Of a stretch of 64,000 bases of DNA, positions 35,959-44,593 are shown piece after piece. Source of the stretch: Thermococcus sp. 18S1 (GTDB lineage: Archaea; Methanobacteriota_B; Thermococci; Thermococcales; Thermococcaceae); the NCBI RefSeq assembly GCF_012027645.1, contig NZ_SNUU01000001.1, forward strand, positions 248,001 through 312,000, given 5' to 3'. The notes below the pieces were generated by a model. It worked only from the letters and a program-made list of their open reading frames with translations. It did not search any database and had not been told where the DNA came from. The position numbers were made by a program, and so were the translations under genes. Numbering within the stretch: the stretch's first letter is position 1; each line of letters opens with the position of its first letter.

Positions 35959-36265
35959 GGTTCTGCTCCTCCTCTTCGGGGAAGCCGTGATGCTCTTCGG
36001 GGCCCTCGGGATACTCAGGTTTCCCGACGTTTACACCAGGCTCCACGCGGCCACAAAATGCGACACCGGCGGGGCGATGAGCATAATTCTCTACCTCATA
36101 ATCACAATGGACGCCCCGGCCCTGGTGAGGGCCAAACTCCTCGTGCTGGCATTCCTCATAGCCATGATGAACCCCATGGTGAGCCACGCCCTAGCGAGGG
36201 GAGCTTACAGGTACGGTGTCAAACCAAAAGTCGTGGTGGACATGTATGCTTGGGACAATCCTTGA
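35951..36265 (+). CDS. mnhG: Mrp-type antiporter subunit G (MbhC-like)
   Basis: About 104 residues, three helices, with the MrpG signature FPDVYTRLHAATKCDTGGAM. GTG 35951 has AGGAGGGG five bases upstream; GTG 35945 is also in frame. Overlaps mnhF. Confidence 0.92.
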   Translation: MLEVLLLLFGEAVMLFGALGILRFPDVYTRLHAATKCDTGGAMSIILYLIITMDAPALVRAKLLVLAFLIAMMNPMVSHALARGAYRYGVKPKVVVDMYAWDNP

Positions 36266-36476
36266 CGTGGTCTTCCTGGCTATGCTGGTCCTTGCCGTTG
36301 CGGTGGTTGAGGAGAGGAACCTAGTCAGTGCGGTAGTTAAATACTCCCTCCTCAGCCTGCTCTTCATCCTGGCACTCTTCGAGCTGAACGCCCCCGACGT
36401 GGCACTCTCGGCGATAGTGGTGGGGGCGATAGTCATAGGGGTGTTCCTCTTCACGATAAAGGGGGTGACCCGGTGA
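36246..36476 (+). CDS. DUF4040 subunit (MrpA C-terminal part, MbhD-like)
   Basis: 76 residues with two or three helices and the DUF4040 pattern LFELNAPDVALSAIVVG, which corresponds to part of the C-terminus of MrpA and to MbhD of the membrane hydrogenase. ATG 36246 overlaps the end of mnhG; the frame is open upstream without a good start. Confidence 0.85.
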   Translation: MLGTILDVVFLAMLVLAVAVVEERNLVSAVVKYSLLSLLFILALFELNAPDVALSAIVVGAIVIGVFLFTIKGVTR

Positions 36477-36715
36477 GGGCCGCTGCCGCCGTCCTAGCTA
36501 TCGCACTGGGTGCTCTGCTCCTCTCGCTGAACTACTCGCCATCCTACGGTGGGAGCTACACGTACTACGTCACCCACTGGACGGAGATAAACGTTCCCAA
36601 CCTGGTATCTGCTATCCTGGCCGGCTGGAGGGCCTACGACAGCCTCGGCGAGGCGAGTCTGCTATTCACTGCCGTCATCGGCTTTTACGTCCTCCTCGGA
36701 GGGAAGAAAAAGTGA
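36473..36715 (+). CDS. MbhE-like antiporter subunit (MrpA C-terminal part)
   Basis: 80 residues: an N-terminal helix, an external loop with TEINVPNLVSAILAGWRAYDSLGEA, and a C-terminal helix. This matches the last piece of MrpA and MbhE. GTG 36473 overlaps the previous stop by four bases. Confidence 0.83.
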   Translation: MRAAAAVLAIALGALLLSLNYSPSYGGSYTYYVTHWTEINVPNLVSAILAGWRAYDSLGEASLLFTAVIGFYVLLGGKKK

Positions 36716-37113
36716 AGATGAGCACCGTTGTGAGGACGACTACCAAGATGGTGAGCCCGTTCCTCGTCACCTACGCGGCCTATCTGATGCTCTACGGCCA
36801 CGTAAGTCCCGGCGGCGGCTTCCAGGGAGGGGTTATCCTGGCTGTGGCGGTGATACTGCTCATCACCTCGCACGGCTACGGCAAAGTCCGGAGGAAGTTC
36901 CACTTCAACTGGGCCAGTCTCATAGAGAGCTCCGCAGGGGCGCTGCTGGTGCTCCTCGGAATCGCAGGCCTCGGGCTGGGGGCGTTCTATTCAAACTTCC
37001 TGCCGACGGAGGGAGGGATAATCCTGCCCTTCAACGTGATCGTGGGGCTGGAGGTTGGAGCGGCCTTCACGTTCGTCTTCTACATCCTGCTGAGGTGGGT
37101 CGAAAGTGATTAG
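36712..37113 (+). CDS. mnhB: Mrp-type antiporter subunit B (MbhF-like)
   Basis: 133 residues, four helices, with the MnhB signature YLMLYGHVSPGGGFQGGVILA. Start GTG 36712 (overlapping the previous stop) or ATG 36718. Confidence 0.92.
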   Translation: MKMSTVVRTTTKMVSPFLVTYAAYLMLYGHVSPGGGFQGGVILAVAVILLITSHGYGKVRRKFHFNWASLIESSAGALLVLLGIAGLGLGAFYSNFLPTEGGIILPFNVIVGLEVGAAFTFVFYILLRWVESD

Positions 37114-37396
37114 TCCGGAGCAGGCTGGAATCCTGATAATGCTCGTTGGAATCTACGGTCTGATGGCCAAGAGGGAGCCGATAAAGCTGGTCCTCTCGAT
37201 AAACATCGTCTCCCTTGGGCTTGTCCTGTTCTTCATAGGCCTCGCGTACTCCCCAGAAAAGGACGTGCCGATAATGCCAGCGAACCCCGTCGATCCGCTC
37301 CCGGCAACGCTCATGCTCACCACCCTCGTCGTTGACGTCGCGATAACCTCCCTGGCCCTCGCGGTTATAATGCGGATGGGGGGTGACGGCGAATGA
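37106..37396 (+). CDS. mnhC: Mrp-type antiporter subunit C (NuoK-like, MbhG-like)
   Basis: 96 residues, three helices, NuoK/MrpC fold: VLSINIVSLGLVLFFIGLAY and TTLVVDVAITSLALAVIMR with the conserved acidic residue in the last helix. GTG 37106 follows GAGGTGGG. Confidence 0.92.
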   Translation: MISPEQAGILIMLVGIYGLMAKREPIKLVLSINIVSLGLVLFFIGLAYSPEKDVPIMPANPVDPLPATLMLTTLVVDVAITSLALAVIMRMGGDGE

Positions 37397-38895
37397 TACC
37401 GCTGATGGCCGCGCTGCCCCTGCTGGCCGCTTTCCTCCTGGTATTCCTTGATGTGCTGAAGGTCAAAAGGGGCATAATCAAGGGAGTCTTTCTGCTCGGG
37501 GCCCTCCTGCCGGTTCCGGTCGTCCTCTTAAACGGGCCCGGTTCGGAGATCGTCGGGGGCTGGGCGCGGGAGGCGGGAATAGAGGTCGCGCTAACGCGGA
37601 CGAACCTGCCATTTATCGCGGGCGAGCTTGTGCTCTTCATCTTCGTCGCCCTGTACTCCCTGCACTACTTCGATTTCAGGAACAAAAAGACGCCGAAGGT
37701 TCTCGCGCTCCTCCTGCTCCTCCACACGGGGCTCATGGGGGCGTTCATAGCGAGGGACTTCTTCAACTTCTACATATACTCCGAAATAGCATCCGTATCG
37801 GCCTTTGCGCTCGTGGCCTTCTCGGACGAAAAAGGCTCCAAGAGGGCCGCGTTCAGGTACCTCATACTGTCCCTGCTGGCATCTTACCTCTTCGTCTTCG
37901 CGGTCGGGATAATCTACATGGAGACCGGCTATCTCAACGTCGATTTGGTCAGGGAGAGCGCCAGGCCGTCCAGGGAGCTGAACACCGCCCTGGCACTGGC
38001 GTTTACCTCGCTTCTCCTCAAGGCCGGCATTTTCCCGCTCCATTCCTGGCTCCCGGACGCCCACTCGAGCGCGCCGACTCCCGTGAGCGCGGTTCTGAGC
38101 GGTGCAGTTGTCAAGGCCCCCGCCTACGGGATGATACTCCTTCTCTCCGCCCTTCCCTCAGGGGAAACCTTCAGGGCGGCCGTCATGGGGCTGGCGGTGG
38201 CGTCGATATTCTTCGGCATCGCGGGGGCGCTCCTCCAGCGGGACGCGAAGCGCTTCTTAGCGTATTCCACGGTCTCCCAGATGGGCTACGTTCTCCTTGG
38301 CATCGGGAGTCTCAACTTCATCGGGGCGGCGTACTACGCGATGGCCCACTCCATATCCAAGGGAGGCCTGTTCCTTGCGGTGGGTTCGCTCGGGAAGGAG
38401 AGCAGAAAACTCGGGGAGTTTGGATACAGAAACGCGCCCGTTATGGCCCTTTCAGTCCTCACACTCAGTCTCGCGATAGGGGGAATAGGGCCGCTGGTGG
38501 GAGCGTACGGCAAGGGGATACTCTACGAAAACCTGCCCGACCTGTGGAAGCTGACCGTTCCACTGGGGAGTATCGGGACACTCACGGCCTTCGCAAAACT
38601 TAACCACTACCTAAGACGGAGCGAAGCCCCCGGAATGCCCGCGGCATGGAAGCTGTCGTCTCTCGGCCTTGCGCTGGCGGCCCTTTTAACCGGCGTCTAC
38701 CTTGGAGCCGGCGTAAATCCCGGGGACGTCCTGTATATATCCTCGGCGCTCCTCCTCTTTGCGCTCCTGAAGCGGCTCGGGGTTCCGAACAGGAGCCCTG
38801 GGGTCGGCCGCAGGGAAATCGGGAGGGATGTGAACATCCTCACCGCGGTCTTCGTGATGGTGATCACGGTCATGATATTACTCCAGTGGGTTTAG
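37393..38895 (+). CDS. mnhD: Mrp-type antiporter subunit D (NuoL/M/N-like, MbhH-like)
   Basis: 500 residues, about 14 helices. The proton-channel motifs are visible: FNFYIYSEIASVSAFAL (helix 5 Glu), LLLKAGIFPLHSWLPDAHSSAPTP (helix 7 Lys) and the broken helix region. This is the only large channel subunit in the operon. Last gene of the module; no hydrogenase genes follow. Confidence 0.93.
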   Translation: MIPLMAALPLLAAFLLVFLDVLKVKRGIIKGVFLLGALLPVPVVLLNGPGSEIVGGWAREAGIEVALTRTNLPFIAGELVLFIFVALYSLHYFDFRNKKTPKVLALLLLLHTGLMGAFIARDFFNFYIYSEIASVSAFALVAFSDEKGSKRAAFRYLILSLLASYLFVFAVGIIYMETGYLNVDLVRESARPSRELNTALALAFTSLLLKAGIFPLHSWLPDAHSSAPTPVSAVLSGAVVKAPAYGMILLLSALPSGETFRAAVMGLAVASIFFGIAGALLQRDAKRFLAYSTVSQMGYVLLGIGSLNFIGAAYYAMAHSISKGGLFLAVGSLGKESRKLGEFGYRNAPVMALSVLTLSLAIGGIGPLVGAYGKGILYENLPDLWKLTVPLGSIGTLTAFAKLNHYLRRSEAPGMPAAWKLSSLGLALAALLTGVYLGAGVNPGDVLYISSALLLFALLKRLGVPNRSPGVGRREIGRDVNILTAVFVMVITVMILLQWV

Positions 38896-39285
38896 ATGAA
38901 CCTCCTTCACCTCGGACAGGGAGGCGAGTTCGTTCCTCAGGTCGTCCAGGGTTGTGTTCATCCCACTCACGTCCACGACAGCGACGATGCCGGCCAGTCC
39001 CAGGGCACCGAGCTCCTCCGACTCGCTGAAGAGTATGTTAACCCCGTGCCTGCCGAAGAGACCGCTGATCCTTGCCAGAACGCCCGGCCGGTCCTCCACA
39101 ACGAGCTCAACCTCCACTAGCTTCTTTCCGGGCAGGGCCACCCTCTCCAGGTGAACCTCCTTGAGGTCGGTGTCTATCTCCAGAAGGAAGTACGCACCCT
39201 CAACCACACCAAGCTCGTAGGCGAAATCCCGGGGCAGCTCAACCTTGCCGTTCTCCTTTATCCGGACTATCTCATAGTGTCTCAT
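38878..39285 (-). CDS. AbrB-like plus ACT domain fusion protein
   Basis: 135 residues. Residues ~1-50 (IKENGKVELPRDFAYELGVVEGAYFLLEID) look like a SpoVT/AbrB swapped-hairpin DNA-binding module; residues ~58-135 (VELVVEDRPGVLARISGLFGRHGVNI) are a clear ACT ligand-sensing domain. The combination suggests a small-molecule-responsive regulator. ATG 39285; the frame is open to 39771 without support. Its 3' end overlaps mnhD by 18 bases on the other strand. The regulated genes are unknown; the adjacent antiporters are possible targets. Confidence 0.78.
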   Translation of the reverse strand: MRHYEIVRIKENGKVELPRDFAYELGVVEGAYFLLEIDTDLKEVHLERVALPGKKLVEVELVVEDRPGVLARISGLFGRHGVNILFSESEELGALGLAGIVAVVDVSGMNTTLDDLRNELASLSEVKEVHLNPLE

Positions 39286-39360
39286 GATTAAAACTCCCCG
39301 CGTGGGAATAAAAGGATTGCCGGCAGAAAAATTATTAACGTCCCGCACGTAATGGAGGCC

Positions 39361-40509
39361 ATGGAAATCATAGGGTACGTATTCGTAATCATAGCCTTCG
39401 CAAGGCTCCTGGCCGAGGGATTCGAGAGGCTTGACTACCCAGGGTTTCTCGGCGAAATCACTGCGGGAATGATACTGAGCGCCCTCCTCATCAACATGCC
39501 CCGCGACCAGATGGAGCTTATGGCGGAGCTGGGGCTGTTCTTCCTCATGATATCCGCGGGCCTGGAGGTTACCCCCGAGGAGCTTCACTACGCCGGGAGG
39601 AGAACCCTGCCCCTCTATATCCTCACCTACGGGGTGATGTTCCTCACGACGATTCCGTTCACAGGGGGACACGTCGGTTCGGATAACATAATCTCCGCGG
39701 CCATACTGTCGATAGCATCGGCCCCGATAGTGCTCAGACTCAAGAGGTTCTTCGGAAGCGACTTCCTCCACGTGGCCCTCTCCTACGCGGTGATAAGCGA
39801 GATATTCGGGCTGTTCCTCGTCTACATGGTCATAAGGTTCAACGAGAACCCCGGTGACTACGGGCCGATACTGTCGAGCATTCTGAAGGACCTCGCCTTC
39901 GTCGGAATCCTGCTGTACATCAACTACCTCCTGGGCATAAAGCAGAAGGTCCGCATAATACGCTTCCTCCGCAGGCTCAAGAGCGACGAAGCTGTCTTCG
40001 GGCTCTTCATGGTGTTTTCAACTTCCCTCGCCTTCATCAGCGAGGAGATAGGGATGCACTTCAGCATAGGCGGCTTCCTCGCAGGTTTGATGATGCACAG
40101 CGACCTGGTCGGAACGAAGCAGTACGACAGGCTGACCACGATAGTGAGCGGCGTTACCTACGGAATCTTCGCCCCGATATTCTTCGCCTGGCGTGGACTG
40201 AACTTCGAGACGGAGCTGTCTCTGGTGGTGATAGAGTTCTTTGCCGCGATATACGCCGTCAGGCTAACGCTGTCGGCTCTGGCAGTTAGGAAAACAGACC
40301 TCTCCACGAGCCTCGTCAGGGGCGCTGGCATAGCGAGCTTCGGTGTCCTGGGTCTCCTAATCGGTGAGATAGGCTTCGTCTCGGGAGTTCTAAGCGAGCA
40401 CATGTACGCCATGGCCTCCCTCGCCAGCGTGCTCGGTATATTCACCTCAGCAACCCTGGGAAGGATCGTAAACCACTACAAAGAAAAGAGGGCCAGCAGT
40501 GCCGCATAG
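39361..40509 (+). CDS. cation:proton antiporter, CPA2/Kef type
   Basis: About 382 residues, 12-13 helices. LGEITAGMILSALLI and the SIGGFLAGLMM segment match Kef/NapA-type exchangers. No TrkA-N domain is attached. ATG 39352 and ATG 39361 are both possible; TATA ATTATTAAC near 39332 puts transcription start close to 39358, which favours a leaderless start at 39361. Swaps Na+ or K+ for H+. A hairpin at 40526-40563 lies beyond the stop. Confidence 0.87.
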   Translation: MEIIGYVFVIIAFARLLAEGFERLDYPGFLGEITAGMILSALLINMPRDQMELMAELGLFFLMISAGLEVTPEELHYAGRRTLPLYILTYGVMFLTTIPFTGGHVGSDNIISAAILSIASAPIVLRLKRFFGSDFLHVALSYAVISEIFGLFLVYMVIRFNENPGDYGPILSSILKDLAFVGILLYINYLLGIKQKVRIIRFLRRLKSDEAVFGLFMVFSTSLAFISEEIGMHFSIGGFLAGLMMHSDLVGTKQYDRLTTIVSGVTYGIFAPIFFAWRGLNFETELSLVVIEFFAAIYAVRLTLSALAVRKTDLSTSLVRGAGIASFGVLGLLIGEIGFVSGVLSEHMYAMASLASVLGIFTSATLGRIVNHYKEKRASSAA

Positions 40510-40525
40510 TGCTCAATCCTGCTTC

Positions 40526-40563
40526 ACCCCTGAGGTCTGGCCGCGAGGCCGGCCATCAGGGGT
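40526..40563 (+). terminator. hairpin after the antiporter gene
   Basis: ACCCCTGA (40526-40533) pairs with TCAGGGGT (40556-40563), with an inner GGCC-GCGA-GGCC stem, followed by TTCTTT. It may end the antiporter transcript or act as a boundary before the arginine decarboxylase promoter (TATA TTTTTAAG near 40585). Confidence 0.5.
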
Positions 40564-40675
40564 TCTTTCAGATATAACGAAACGTTTTTAAGCCGCCCGC
40601 AGAGTAGCGAGTAAGTGAACCGTTGCTTTGCCGTATAATCGCCATATACGTGAGAGAAGAAAGGAGGAAGCCGAG

Positions 40676-41149
40676 ATGAGCTGGACAACCCCCAAGAGGG
40701 CTTTTATAGGTGCCGCCGCCGCTGAGGGCGGAACCAAGCTGAACGCATTTGACAACGCGCTCCTCAAGCTGGGCATAGGGAACGTCAACCTCGTCAAGCT
40801 GAGCAGTGTCATTCCAGCGCACATAGAGTGGATCGACGAAGTTCACGACGTCCCGATAGGAATGCTCCTCCCGACCGTCTACGCTCACATCGAGAGCGAC
40901 GAGCCGGGAATGACCATAAGCGCGGCCCTGGGAATCGGCATCAGTGAGAACAACGAGGGCGGCCTAATCTACGAGTACTCCGGCTACTGCACGAAGGAAG
41001 AGGCCGAGGAGATGGTCAGGAAGATGGTCGAGGAGGGCTTTGAGCAGAGGGGCTGGAAGCTGGCCGAGTTCAAGGTCGCCAGCGCGAGCATAACCGTTAA
41101 GGACAAGCCCGCCGCGGCCCTGGCAGTCGTGGTGATGTTCCCCTACTGA
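40676..41149 (+). CDS. pdaD: pyruvoyl-dependent arginine decarboxylase
   Basis: 157 residues. Makes agmatine from arginine for polyamine synthesis. The proenzyme cuts itself within VKLSSVIPAH (Ser-Ser), turning the second Ser into the pyruvoyl cofactor; GIGISENNEGGLIYEYSG is the conserved beta-chain region. ATG 40676 follows GGAGG; the open frame starts earlier at 40628. Leader of about 65 bases after a TATA box near 40585. speE is 0.6 kb downstream. Confidence 0.94.
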   Translation: MSWTTPKRAFIGAAAAEGGTKLNAFDNALLKLGIGNVNLVKLSSVIPAHIEWIDEVHDVPIGMLLPTVYAHIESDEPGMTISAALGIGISENNEGGLIYEYSGYCTKEEAEEMVRKMVEEGFEQRGWKLAEFKVASASITVKDKPAAALAVVVMFPY

Positions 41150-41157
41150 GCCCTTTT

Positions 41158-41664
41158 TCATACTTTCTCAATTTCCAGGAGGACATACTCCCCGGAGGAG
41201 ATTTTCTCGAAAAGCATGTTGTACCTGACACCATCCTTCGTGGCCCAGACGTCGATGTACTCCCCCCTGCCGGCAGGGCGAACGTTTATCCACAGAACCT
41301 CAAACCCGGCCCTCTGAACGGCACTCCTCAGTATTCCCCTGATGTGCATTCCCGGCTCAAAGCGGCCCCCACTGTGGTTCTTACCATCCAGGAAGCGCCA
41401 TAGGCTGAAGAACAGTCTCCGGTGGTTCGAGTTCTCGGCTGGGTACATGAAGAAGGTACCCCCGTCCTCCCGGATGACGAAGCTGTGCCTCGCTTTCTCA
41501 AAAACCACCACCGAGAGACTCAAATCGGGGGAACCGCCGTTGTCATCGTAGGCGTTCCTTATCTCACCCACTAGGTGGGGAACGCCGTATCTGAGTCCAT
41601 CCTCGATTTCATCCCTCGCCAGCTCGAGCTTTCGAGCCAGCTCGCGCCTTATTCTCGGATTCAT
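41158..41664 (-). CDS. conserved hypothetical protein
   Basis: About 168 residues, soluble, no domain recognised. An N-terminal helical segment RRELARKLELARDEIEDGLRYGVPHL precedes an alpha/beta body. ATG 41664 (GTG 41667 also in frame) lies about 28 bases from a minus-strand TATA TTTTATAAG near 41690, so the message is short-leadered. Lies between pdaD and speE on the opposite strand. Confidence 0.66.
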   Translation of the reverse strand: MNPRIRRELARKLELARDEIEDGLRYGVPHLVGEIRNAYDDNGGSPDLSLSVVVFEKARHSFVIREDGGTFFMYPAENSNHRRLFFSLWRFLDGKNHSGGRFEPGMHIRGILRSAVQRAGFEVLWINVRPAGRGEYIDVWATKDGVRYNMLFEKISSGEYVLLEIEKV

Positions 41665-41762
41665 CACACGTAGTCTCCAGGTGGGCTCTTATAAAAATTT
41701 CTTCGGCGGGGAAGAACCTTAAGCTTTAAAACCCCGTGCCCTACCTAAGGGCGGTGAGACTC

Positions 41763-42629
41763 ATGGGATACAACGAGAAGGAAAGGGCTTTCATCGAATG
41801 GTACCCTCGCGGTTACGGCGTTGGCTTCAAGGTCAAGGAGAGACTCTTTGAGACGCAGACGGAGTACCAGCGCCTCGAGATTTATGAAACGGAGGGTTTC
41901 GGCAAGCTGCTCGTCCTCGACGGTACGGTTCAGCTCGTCGAGATTGGGGAGGAAAGCTACCACGAGGCGCTCGTTCACCCCGTCATGCTCGCCCACCCAA
42001 ACCCGAGAAGAGTGCTCGTCATAGGGGGCGGCGACGGCGGCACGTTGAGGGAAGTCCTCAGGCACAAAACGGTTGAAAAGGCTACGATGGTGGAGATAGA
42101 CGAGGGCGTCGTCGAGGCATCCTACATCTACCTTGACGTGGCGAAGGACCTCCTCGACAGGCTCCTGAAGGGCCAGGAGCCCAGGGGAGAGCTCATCATC
42201 GGCGACGGTGTGAGGTATTTGAGGGAGACCAACGAGCGCTTCGACGTCATAATAGTTGACTCCACAGACCCCGTCGGCCCAGCGAAGCTCCTGTTCAGTG
42301 AAGAGTTCTACAGAAGCGCCTACGAGAAGCTCAACGAGAGGGGCCTCTACATCACCCAGGCGGGAAGCGTCTACCTCTTCACGAACGAGCTTCTCGACGC
42401 TTACAAGGCGATGAAGAAGGTCTTCGACAGGGTCTACTACTTCAGCTTCCCGGTTATAGGCTACGCGTCGCCCTGGAGCTTCCTGGTCGGCGTAAAGGGC
42501 GACATCGATTTCGGGAAGGTCGACGTCGAGAGAGGAAAGGAGCTCGAGCTCTACTACTACGACCCGGAGAGGCACGAGACCCTCTTCCAGATGCCCAAAT
42601 ACGTCAGGGACCTCCTTGAGAGGGCCTGA
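41763..42629 (+). CDS. speE: polyamine aminopropyltransferase
   Basis: 288 residues, spermidine-synthase fold. [18 protein letters not shown] binds decarboxylated [15 protein letters not shown] follows, and [12 protein letters not shown] contains the catalytic Asp. In Thermococcus the enzyme prefers agmatine, giving N1-aminopropylagmatine on the way to spermidine, so it acts just after PdaD. ATG 41763 follows GGCGGTGAG. Confidence 0.94.
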   Translation: MGYNEKERAFIEWYPRGYGVGFKVKERLFETQTEYQRLEIYETEGFGKLLVLDGTVQLVEIGEESYHEALVHPVMLAHPNPRRVLVIGGGDGGTLREVLRHKTVEKATMVEIDEGVVEASYIYLDVAKDLLDRLLKGQEPRGELIIGDGVRYLRETNERFDVIIVDSTDPVGPAKLLFSEEFYRSAYEKLNERGLYITQAGSVYLFTNELLDAYKAMKKVFDRVYYFSFPVIGYASPWSFLVGVKGDIDFGKVDVERGKELELYYYDPERHETLFQMPKYVRDLLERA

Positions 42630-42661
42630 CGGCTTTTCTAAAACTTTTTGGAGGTACTGCC

Positions 42662-43447
42662 ATGTTCCGCCCGGTTATCAGAAACGCTCGAATCCTCGAT
42701 GGAAGGGCTTTCATAGGCATGGGCCTTCTGGGCCTCGCGTTCAGTCTCGGGGCCACCCTTGATGTCACCCGTGTGCTCGTGTTCCTGATTTCACTCGTCC
42801 TCTACGTGGCCTATGCCTTCGCCATAAACAACTGCTTCGACGCGGATACCGACTCAGTAAACCCGAGGAAGAAGGAGAAAAACCCCATAGCCAGCGGTGA
42901 GCTGAGCTTTAGGGCGGGGGTTGTCTCTTCCGCCGCCATGGCGCTGCTCGGGCTGATGCTGGCCAGCGTCCTCGGAACCGGGGAGCTGGTGGTGTACGCA
43001 TCGATGGTCCTGCTGGCGACAGCCTATTCCGCCCCGCCGAGGCTCAAGGCGCGGCCGGTGGCGGACGTTCTCTCCCATGGGGTCTTCTTTGGGGCACTGC
43101 CCTTCCTCTACGGGGCCTACCTCGACGGCTCAGTCACGATGGAGGAATGGAGCATCGCCGCGGCAGTGTTCCTCTACTCCCTGGCCCTCGAGCTCAGGAA
43201 CCACCTGGAGGACTACGAGAGCGACCTTAATGCAGGCCTCAGGACGACGCCGATAGTCATAGGAAGGGAGCTCTCAAAGACCCTCGTTGCAGTCTTTTCG
43301 GCCGGAGCTGTGGGGCTGGCCCTCGCGGGAGCACAGCCCACTCTGGGCCTCCTCGGAATCGGCATCTACGGCCTCCGCACAAATTACCGGCTCATTGACG
43401 CCGCGATGGTCGCGATCCTGCTCCTCAGGGCATCAGGGGTGGTTTGA
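42662..43447 (+). CDS. UbiA-family prenyltransferase
   Basis: 261 residues, seven to nine helices. The two Asp-rich motifs are NNCFDADTDSVNPRKKEKNP and NHLEDYESDLNAG, which bind Mg-diphosphate in this family. Archaeal members make ether lipids (DGGGP synthase), quinones or chlorophyll-type products; which applies here is unclear. Followed without a gap by a glycosyltransferase, which may act on the same lipid product. Confidence 0.86.
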   Translation: MFRPVIRNARILDGRAFIGMGLLGLAFSLGATLDVTRVLVFLISLVLYVAYAFAINNCFDADTDSVNPRKKEKNPIASGELSFRAGVVSSAAMALLGLMLASVLGTGELVVYASMVLLATAYSAPPRLKARPVADVLSHGVFFGALPFLYGAYLDGSVTMEEWSIAAAVFLYSLALELRNHLEDYESDLNAGLRTTPIVIGRELSKTLVAVFSAGAVGLALAGAQPTLGLLGIGIYGLRTNYRLIDAAMVAILLLRASGVV

Positions 43448-44590
43448 TTGAGGATAGCACTGGTGAGTGACTGGTACTACCCCAAGATAGGCGGCGTTGC
43501 GAGTCACATGCACCATCTGGCACTAAAGCTCAGGGAAAGGGGACACGAGGTTGCAGTGGTCACGAACGACAGAAAAACCGGGAAGGAGGAGGAGCTAGAG
43601 GCTAAAGGAATCGAACTCATAAAAATCCCCGGGGTCATCAGCCCGGTTCTCGAGGTGAACCTCTCCTACAGCCTGAAATCCACGGGAGAACTCAACGAGT
43701 ACCTGGAGGACTTCGACGTTATTCACTCACACCACGCGTTCACCCCGCTGGCCCTGAAAGCCGCGAAAGCGGGCAGGGTGATGGGGAAGGCGACTTTACT
43801 CACAACCCACAGCATATCCTTCGCCCACGAATCCAGGCTCTGGGAGGCCCTCGGCCTGACGTTCCCCCTCTTCAGCAGGTACCTGAAGTACCCCAACGAG
43901 ATAATAGCCGTCAGCAGGGCAGCGGAGGCGTTCATAAGACACTTCACGGACGCTCCGGTCAGGATTATCCCCAACGGGGTTGACGATGAGGTCTTCAGGC
44001 CCCTGAGCGAGAGGGAAAGGGAGCGCCTTAAGGAGGAACTCGGTATCGAGGGAGACGTTGTCCTCTATGTGAGCAGGATGTCGCCGAGAAAGGGTCCCCA
44101 CGTCCTCTTAAACGCCTTCTCGGGCATAACCGACGCAACGCTCGTCATGGCGGGTTCCGGAGAGATGCTCCCGTTCCTGAAGGCACAGGCGAAGTTTCTG
44201 GGGATAGAAGACAGGGTTCGCTTCCTGGGCTACGTCGATGGTTCCCTCCTCCCGAGGCTCTTCGGCATGGCAGATGTTTTCGTCCTTCCCTCCACCACGG
44301 CGGAGGCCTTCGGGATAGTCATCCTCGAGGCCATGGCCGCGGGGGTTCCTGTGGTCGCCACGGACGTTGGTGGAATCCCCGAGATAATCAGGAACAGCGA
44401 GAGCGGGCTTCTGGTCTCCCCTGGCAACGAACTCGAGCTGAGAAACGCGATTCAAAAGCTCCTCCTTGACGAAGGCCTCAGGAGATGGTTTGGAAGCAAC
44501 GGCAGAAGGGCCGTCGAGGAGCGCTACTCATGGAAAAAGGTCACCGAGGGCATAGAAAAGGCTTATGAGAACGTGATGCAAAACCTTTAG
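43448..44590 (+). CDS. GT4-family glycosyltransferase
   Basis: 380 residues, GT-B fold. The N-terminal WYYPKIGGVASHMHHLALKL is the GT4 acceptor-side loop; RIIPNGVDDEVF, VSRMSPRKGPHVLL and EAFGIVILEAMAAGVPVVATDVGG (E-x7-E) form the donor site. Resembles PimA/PimB-type lipid mannosyl- or glucosyltransferases. TTG 43448 directly follows the UbiA stop and has GGGGTGG upstream. A membrane glycolipid role is inferred. Confidence 0.9.
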   Translation: MRIALVSDWYYPKIGGVASHMHHLALKLRERGHEVAVVTNDRKTGKEEELEAKGIELIKIPGVISPVLEVNLSYSLKSTGELNEYLEDFDVIHSHHAFTPLALKAAKAGRVMGKATLLTTHSISFAHESRLWEALGLTFPLFSRYLKYPNEIIAVSRAAEAFIRHFTDAPVRIIPNGVDDEVFRPLSERERERLKEELGIEGDVVLYVSRMSPRKGPHVLLNAFSGITDATLVMAGSGEMLPFLKAQAKFLGIEDRVRFLGYVDGSLLPRLFGMADVFVLPSTTAEAFGIVILEAMAAGVPVVATDVGGIPEIIRNSESGLLVSPGNELELRNAIQKLLLDEGLRRWFGSNGRRAVEERYSWKKVTEGIEKAYENVMQNL

Positions 44591-44593
44591 GGG

